Below are positions 58,340-64,000 of a DNA stretch of 64,000 nucleotides, in pieces; the stretch's first letter is position 1; the number at the start of each line of letters is the position of its first letter. Made by a program: the position numbers and the translations under genes. This stretch comes from Dromiciops gliroides (Eukaryota > Chordata > Mammalia > Microbiotheria > Microbiotheriidae): NCBI RefSeq assembly GCF_019393635.1, contig NC_057861.1, positions 544,072,711-544,136,710 on the forward strand. The letters run 5' to 3'. Below the pieces are notes generated by a model. It had not been told where the DNA came from, made no database searches, and worked only from the letters and a program-made list of their open reading frames with translations.

Positions 58340-59136
58340 CAGTGTTGTGTTAGGTAGGTAGGATAGAACTGAGTTTGATTTAGTTAACACTGGTAGGATA
58401 GGTGTTATATAAGGTTAATTAACCCACTATATATTGATTATTGTATTGCTTTTAATTGATCTATAGGTTAAGTTTATGCTTATGCTAGGCCTATTATAAA
58501 GATTTGTATTAACTTGTGTATTATTCTTGTCCTACCCCATTCTTATGAATGTGCTATTAGAGCTGTGTTCCAAAAAGAAACAGTTTCCCCACTTTCTCTG
58601 GTTTTTCCCCCCATGCCTAATGCTCTTAACTGCTCGTGGAAAGTCCCAGAGCTCTGGTGAATTGTTATTGATTCATCAAATGCTGGTGCTTGGTGGACAT
58701 GTCCCTTGGCCAATTATAGGGTTTTTCTATTTTTGGAATTGATCAATCAGGAATTGTGCCACTTTATTCTATTTTTAATGATCTCTCATTCTCTATAAAA
58801 GCAAGCAGCCTTCAAGTAAAGGGATCCTTGATTACAGAGGAGTTTCTTGGATCCAATTGATTAGGGACCACCAGCCTCCCTAATAAATTGATACCTGCTC
58901 AGAGCTCTGCCTTAGTTGACTTTTGTTGCAGATTGGATTTTTTTTTTTTTGCAGGGCAATGAGGGTTAAATGACTTGCCTAGGGTCACACAGCTAGTAAG
59001 TGTCAAGTGTCTGAGGCCGGATTTGAATTCAGGTACTCCTGAATCCAGGGCTGGTGCTTAATCCACTGCGCCACCTAGCTGCCCCCAGATTGGATTTTTT
59101 TAAAGAAGCTCGCAAATGGACTGCCTCAGACATTAT
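58340..59136 (+). mobile_element. LTR-like fossil with a SINE inserted
   Basis: Promoter-like order: CCAAT boxes (58.71 and 58.74 kb), TATAAAA at 58794-58800, AATAAA at 58882-58887, then a U5-like tail. A WSINE1 copy sits in the tail. Ends are not secure (perhaps TGTTGTG.. to ..CAGACA) and no target duplication was confirmed. No coding region. Confidence 0.45.
58941..59086 (-). mobile_element. WSINE1-like SINE inside the LTR-like block
   Basis: Antisense copy; duplication CAGATTGGATTTTT. Confidence 0.93.
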
Positions 59137-59139
59137 TAG

Positions 59140-60298
59140 TTTCTCTCTCCCTGGTGGTTTTCTTGCAAAAATTGGATAACCATTTGCTGAGTAAAATGTT
59201 CACATATGGGTTAGTCTAGTTGGTTTATGAGGTCTCTTGCAATTCTGAGAGTTTGTATCTCTTATTCAAATAAGATTTGGATAATGAGCTTATAGGAGAT
59301 GATGGTATAGTCTTTCTCATCTGGAAAAAGGGTAGGATAAATTTCTTTCTTATGATCTGATCCTAGTATTAGAGGTAATCATTACACAAAAGTGCCTGGA
59401 TTCTCTTTTCAGGATGTCATACAAAGAACTAGCAAATAGTACATTGTTTTTGCTAGCCAGGAGGCACTGAAAATGGAGAGACTACTCTGATCCTGCCAGT
59501 GATTATAGCTTTTCATGAAGCCTGATCCCAGACTCATTTGTAGGGAGTGGTAATTAAGTTAATATTCCAGTAACTGGGACTTTGTGTAGTGGCCTGAAAC
59601 TGCTTTGGGGAGCAAATGACTGAATCTCCAGGGATATGGATGGTGACATAAAAGACAGATGTTTTAAATAGTGCTAAAGAACATCTGAGGTACTCATGCT
59701 TCCGATACATTCTTTTTTTTTTTTTGAGGGAATGGTGGATTAAGGAGTAAAAAAGGAGAGAACAGGTAGTTAATGTCACAATAATTTCCTTTTGTCTCCT
59801 AAAAGCATATTCCCTATCCCCCATAGGTGTCCTTATTTAATTAGATTATATGTCAAGAAATGTTAAGGGGAAGGAATGCTGTATGATTTACCCTGGCTGT
59901 CAACTCCCACCCCCCACACCATCCTAGGGGAGTGGGGCTTGGTCAGCTACCCCATGGGCTGCCCAAAGAGATGGTTACTTCTCTAAAGGCTGCGTCTCCT
60001 AAGCCTAGCTCCATTACTCTCAATGTTTGTTCCACTTACAGCTCAGAACACTCAGGAGAGAGTTGTCCTCTGCTCTACTAAACATTGTTCTTTTCTTGAA
60101 CTGGTTTTGGGAAGAAAAGCGTAGCCATTTCATTGAAACACTTCAGGCTCTGAGTACTTATGATTTCTTCTCCCATGTCTTGCACAATTAGGAATGAGCT
60201 TATTGTACCCAGGGGTACTCACCTGAATTCTCCAAGTAGAAAACAAATTATTACATTGATAAATTAAGACAAGTTAAGACAGATAGAATAAATGTCCC
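59140..60298. other. Unassigned intergenic sequence
   Basis: No gene or confident repeat before the ABCA-like poly(A) signal. Confidence 0.4.
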
Positions 60299-60304
60299 TT
60301 TATT
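60299..60304 (-). terminator. Polyadenylation signal of the ABCA-like gene
   Basis: AATAAA on the - strand about 50 bp after the TAA stop, implying a very short 3' UTR. Confidence 0.6.
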
Positions 60305-60352
60305 TGCTACATATAGACACATGTCATAAGGGCCAGTGGTGGGGAGAACTCT

Positions 60353-60484
60353 TTAGTCATTTTCTTCATCTTCTGCTGTTCCCTGTTCAGCAAAACTCAG
60401 GAACACTTGTTCTAGAGTGATTTGACTGATGGAATAGTCCTCCAATTTATATACATCTTTTGCTTTCTCCAAGATACCAAATAC
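60353..60484 (-). CDS. ABCA-like terminal coding exon
   Basis: Acceptor CCCTAAAG, 43 codons and TAA at 60355-60353. Encodes [20 protein letters not shown], then [14 protein letters not shown] and an acidic end. Confidence 0.9.
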   Translation of the reverse strand, partial: VFGILEKAKDVYKLEDYSISQITLEQVFLSFAEQGTAEDEEND

Positions 60485-61492
60485 CTTTAGGGCAGCAGAC
60501 AGAGTCAAATATTAACAATGTTCCCCAGAGAGCATCCTAGAGGGGCCCTGGACCCCCTATTCTTATGTAGGTATTAGGAGAAAAATGTAGGTGGGGTTTG
60601 GGTAGTAGGAGAAATAGTCAAAGGGAAGACACAGAAAAAGAAGGTCTCTTTCCACACCCCTTTGGTAGTCAAAAACTGTAACAAATGACTGGAGGAGGTG
60701 TGTGTGTGTGTATGTGTGTGTGTACACACATGCCATGGACCTCTTTGGCAATATGGTGAAACATGCAGACTTTTTAGAATAATGGGTTTTTTTTGTTTTT
60801 TTTTTGGGGGGGGGGCAATTGGGGGTTAAGTGACTTGCCCAGGGTCACACAGCTAGTAAGGGTTAAGTGTCTGAGGCTGGATTTGAACTCAGGTACTTCT
60901 GAATCCAGGGCCGGTGCTCTATCCACTGCACCATCTAGCTGCCCCTAGAATAATGTTTTTAAAATATAAAATTATATATATATATATGTGTATATATATA
61001 TGTATATATATGATTACAAAGGAAACCAATTATTTTGAAATAATTATCAAAATGTTTTTTAAAAAAGTTTACAGCTCTGAGGTTATTAACTCCTGCTCTT
61101 GCTAAAGGTTTTGACATGAGTTTTTAATTAGAATAATCTATGTCTCCAGGTTATAAAACTCATATTTATATCATGTTTTAAGATTGAAAAATTAGTCTCA
61201 CAAAGACGCTGTGAAGTAGGTAGAGTATTATTCTCCCTTTTGATTTTCCCATGCTAAGTCCAGTTTTCTTTCCACTACACTACTCAGATAAAAGGTCCCT
61301 GATGGCCCCTGAGCCTTCAGGTGCAAATTGTCAGTGCTTTACAGTACTCATCCCCTATAAGGCTGGTCCTCAGTCCTGCCTTATGGGGCATTAGTTTGGG
61401 TCAGCTCCCCACACTCACCTTTGCCCAGCTGAGGTTATCGCTGGGTATGTTGTAATGGACCATTCCTTGGTGCTCATGCTTCAGTGATCTGC
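60353..61492 (-). CDS. ABCA-subfamily transporter, last two coding exons (partial gene)
   Basis: Two - strand exons, 61492-61419 and 60484-60353, joined in phase 0 (AAG|GTGAGT to CTAAAG|GTATTT). They encode [19 protein letters not shown] and LSWAK, then [20 protein letters not shown] and [14 protein letters not shown], ending TAEDEEND before TAA. This is the conserved C-terminal tail after the second nucleotide-binding domain of ABCA proteins. ABCA3 ([34 protein letters not shown]) is the nearest I recall. ABCA proteins are full-size lipid-type transporters with 12 or more membrane segments; those parts lie outside the window to the right. Synteny suggests the Abca14/15/16 group, a testis-expressed cluster on mouse chromosome 7 in the same region. 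The exact orthologue cannot be told from 68 residues. Both exons are open, with intact splice sites and a poly(A) signal, so the gene looks functional. Confidence 0.88.
60786..60945 (-). mobile_element. WSINE1-like SINE in the last ABCA-like intron
   Basis: Antisense copy; duplication TAGAATAATG. Confidence 0.93.
60968..61012 (+). repeat. TA-rich microsatellite
   Basis: TATATA with TG interruptions, about 45 bp. Confidence 0.9.
61419..61492 (-). CDS. ABCA-like penultimate coding exon
   Basis: Acceptor CATTTTAG, donor AAG|GTGAGT. Encodes [19 protein letters not shown] and LSWAK, preceded by two bases of a split codon. Confidence 0.88.
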
Positions 61493-61499
61493 CTAAAAT

Positions 61500-62170
61500 G
61501 GGGAGAACTTGGTGAGGGAAAGTGATGGGGAATAGCTGCTTCCTGGTAAATTTATTTTTAAATTCAAAATAATTTTTACTGTCAAATCACTTACACCAAT
61601 GGAGGGAGAACACTGGTATAGACATAGGTGGGTCTAGAAGGGTGTGCCAGCACCCCCTGAAATGCCATTGCCTGGGCCCCTTAGTTTCCCTGATAGGAAT
61701 GGGAAGAAGAAGATAAAGAGTAATGGAAAAGAAGGATGGAGGATCTGCTGGCCACACATGTAGCACACCCTTGTAGGCATGCCTATAGGTGTAGATAATC
61801 TCTAAGAACAGATAATCCAAAAGCCATTTCTCTTTGGAAGAGATTTCATGATTGCTGCTTGCAGAAGCAGATTTGTTTTCCTGTTTTATTTGACTTCTCA
61901 TGATATATTTTCTACAGTACATAAAAATAGAGAGAACTCATAGATTAAAAAACACCCTGCTGGTTTAGAATCCACATGCTTTAATGCAGCCCATGAAGAA
62001 TAGTTGAGCCTTTGCAAATTCTTATATTTACACACGAACAGACACATGTAATGGGTGATCAGGGGAACCCTGAATGATTAGCTGGACTAGGATACCTTCC
62101 ATGGAGGTGGACAAGTGTCTGAAATTAATCAGGAAGGACTCTGATTAATCTGAAATACTGCCACTCACCC
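61500..62170. other. ABCA-like intron sequence, unassigned
   Basis: I looked for the preceding ABCA exon (NGQFKCLGS-type residues) on the - strand and did not find it. Confidence 0.4.
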
Positions 62171-62174
62171 AGTG

Positions 62175-63390
62175 AATATGATCAATGGATCTTTGTAGAA
62201 GGTCTTTGTGCAAAGGTGGTCTTATTCTTGATCTTGTCATCACCCACAAATGTACCATTTATATATTCAAGAAGTCTGAAATCCCCTTATCCAATCATAA
62301 CCTATTGGCTTTTCACCTCTCCTTCTGCCTTCCCTTACAAAACCCCATTCTTCAACCATACTATGAACTCCAATCCCTTGACCCCTCATTTCTCTCCTTA
62401 GCCATCTCCCATGTACTAGGTACACTCTCCTCTTTTCCCCATTTTGGCCCCTTGGTGAACTAATTCAACTCTATTCTGTCTTACTCTCTTGAATCCTTAG
62501 CCCCCTTATCATATTGCCAATTACACCCACCCTAACCTCAGCCTTAGATCACTCTCACCATTCACTACTTTTGTTCCTACACATGCTGCTGAATGAAGAT
62601 GGAGAATATTACAAAATGGTTTTTACTATGTTCACTACAGACATGTTGCCTAACCTCAACCAGGCCCTCAGCTGCTAGGCAATCCAATTATACCACACTT
62701 ATCAATTTGCTATCCCACTTTCCACAGCAACTCTTTTTTTTTTTTTTTTTGCAGGGCAATGAGGGTTAGGTGACTTGCCCAGGGTCACCACAGCAACTCT
62801 TACAAACCTTTTCATCCCTCCTCAAACCTCTCATGGCTCCCCCTTTCCCCACTTTCTCAGCTGAGAACCTTGCCTCATATTTTACAGAAAAAATTTGAGG
62901 CCATTTGCCATGAACTTCCTCTTTCCCATCTCCTATAATTCAGGTGCCCTCTGTAACTCTCTCCTCCTTCACCCTTGTCTTACATAATGACTTACTCCTT
63001 ACCAAGGCTACTCCTTCAACTTGTTCTAGTGATCCCATTCCCTCCTGTCTCCTCCAACAGACTGCCCCTCTGCCATCCTCATTCTCACTTATTTTCAATT
63101 TCTGACCACTTGATCCTTCTGTTCCTGCTAACTATTATCCTAGATCTCTTTTGTCTTTTGTAGCTAAAATCCTCTAAAGGGCCATCTACAACAGGTACCT
63201 CCACTTTCTCTCCTCTCACTCTCTTCTTAAACTGTTACAATCTGGCTCCTGACCTTTTCATTCCACTAAAACTCCTCTCTCCAAAGTTACTAATGATCTC
63301 TTAGTTGCCAAATACAATGGCCTTTTCTCAATCCTTATTCTCCTTGACCTCTCTGCAGTCTTTGACACTGGAAGTACTATATTGCTCTCT
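62175..63390 (+). mobile_element. L2 LINE (sense), endonuclease end into RT
   Basis: Reads LILDLVITHKC.. and SNHNLLAFHLSF (endonuclease C-terminal SDH-like motif), then the RT N-terminal region to TCTGCAGTCTTTGACACTG. Decayed. Confidence 0.75.
62736..62787 (-). mobile_element. WSINE1-like SINE, short 3' piece
   Basis: T run plus about 35 bp of the 3' end only; duplication CCACAGCAACTCTT (62722 and 62788) proves a real short insertion. Confidence 0.9.
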
Positions 63391-63412
63391 ATGGTAATAA
63401 GGGAAGTAGGAG

Positions 63413-63571
63413 GGGCGGCTAGGTGGCGCAGTGGATAAAACACTGGCCCTGGATTCAGGAGTACCTGAGTTCAAATCCGGCCTCAGACACTTGACACTTA
63501 CTAGCTGTGTGACCCTAGGCAAGTTACTTAACCCCCATTGCCCCACAAAAAAACAAAAACAAAAAGAAACC
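63413..63571 (+). mobile_element. WSINE1-like SINE
   Basis: Sense copy with an A-rich tail; duplication AATAAGGGAAGTAGGAG. Confidence 0.94.
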
Positions 63572-63589
63572 CAATAAGGGAAGTAGGAG

Positions 63590-63835
63590 GGAAGGAGGTT
63601 TTAGAGAGAAAGATGAGTTCTTTTTTGGACATGTTGAGTTTAAAACGTATAGGAGATATGCAAGATTAGAGGTCAGAGTGTCTCAGGCAGGATTGGTAGA
63701 TTGGAGAATCATTAGCATAAAGGAGAGGGTAATTAAATCCATAGGAGCTGATGAGATCACTGAATGAAATACTATAGAAGGGAAGAGAAAAGTGTCCCAA
63801 AATACAGAGAAGAGAGTATCAAAAAGGAGTGAGTA
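63590..63835 (-). mobile_element. L2 LINE fragment (antisense)
   Basis: TTTTTTGGACATGTTGAGTT and CATAGGAGCTGATGAGATCAC are L2 RT read backwards, opposed to the sense L2 just left of it. Confidence 0.7.
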
Positions 63836-63930
63836 CCACCTCAGGAAAGGGGAAGGGGAGGGAGGAAAGGAGTGAGAAAATTGGGAACTCAAAACCAGAT
63901 ATAAAAATGCTTATTATTAAAAAAAATAAA
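63836..63930 (+). mobile_element. L1 3' tail (sense)
   Basis: CCTCAGGAAAGGGGAAGGGG.., AATTGGGAACTCAAAA and an AATAAAG poly(A) end. Confidence 0.65.
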
Positions 63931-64000
63931 GTCTTTGAGAAAGCCATCTTCTCTCTCTCCTAACACTTGCTTTTAAACCTTCTGCAATGTGATTTCCGAC

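Overview
This is a 64-kb piece of a marsupial nuclear chromosome, most likely from an Australian-lineage (australidelphian) marsupial. About 45 copies of one tRNA-derived SINE of the WSINE1 type are present. Their core reads GGGGCAGCTAGGTGG, ending in GACTTAACCC..TTGCC plus poly(A). They sit among L1 and L2 LINEs. The didelphid-type SINE tails expected in Monodelphis were not seen. The host genes are typical spliced vertebrate genes with GT-AG introns and CpG-island promoters. The lineage call is inference from the SINE type.

Layout. 1-4.7 kb: antisense L1 fragments and SINEs. 4.74-16.76 kb: PDZD9 on the + strand. It has four coding exons, and the first is in a CpG island that also carries a good CTCF-like motif. 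16.8-19.1 kb: the PDZD9 3' flank and an antisense L1. 19.16-44.6 kb: complete UQCRC2 on the - strand. Its 14 coding exons join in frame into 456 codons plus stop, from a CpG-island promoter at 44.5 kb. PDZD9 and UQCRC2 are convergent, as in human 16p12.2. 44.84-44.96 kb: a second compact promoter-like cluster (YY1-like, CCAAT, GC boxes, CACGTG) with no assigned gene. 45-60.3 kb: a gene-free stretch of L2, a large antisense L1, several SINE families and up to four retroviral LTR fossils, two of them with clear target-site duplications. 60.30-61.49 kb: the last two coding exons of an ABCA-family transporter on the - strand, closest in memory to ABCA3 and plausibly the mouse Abca14/15/16 type. 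61.5-64 kb: mostly L2, SINEs and an L1 tail.

Functions. UQCRC2 encodes core protein 2 of mitochondrial complex III. PDZD9 encodes a small single-PDZ protein of unknown role. The ABCA gene encodes a lipid-transport-type ABC protein. They share conserved synteny, not an operon or a pathway.

I found no convincing new biological system. The items most worth a second look are: an unidentified low-repeat island with reading frames in UQCRC2 intron 6; a pair of ~125-bp direct repeats bracketing UQCRC2 exon 13; a TA/CA microsatellite beside the exon 12 donor; the orphan promoter at 44.9 kb; the lineage-variable ABCA gene; a YBX3-like retropseudogene; and solo LTRs dated by the elements they interrupt.
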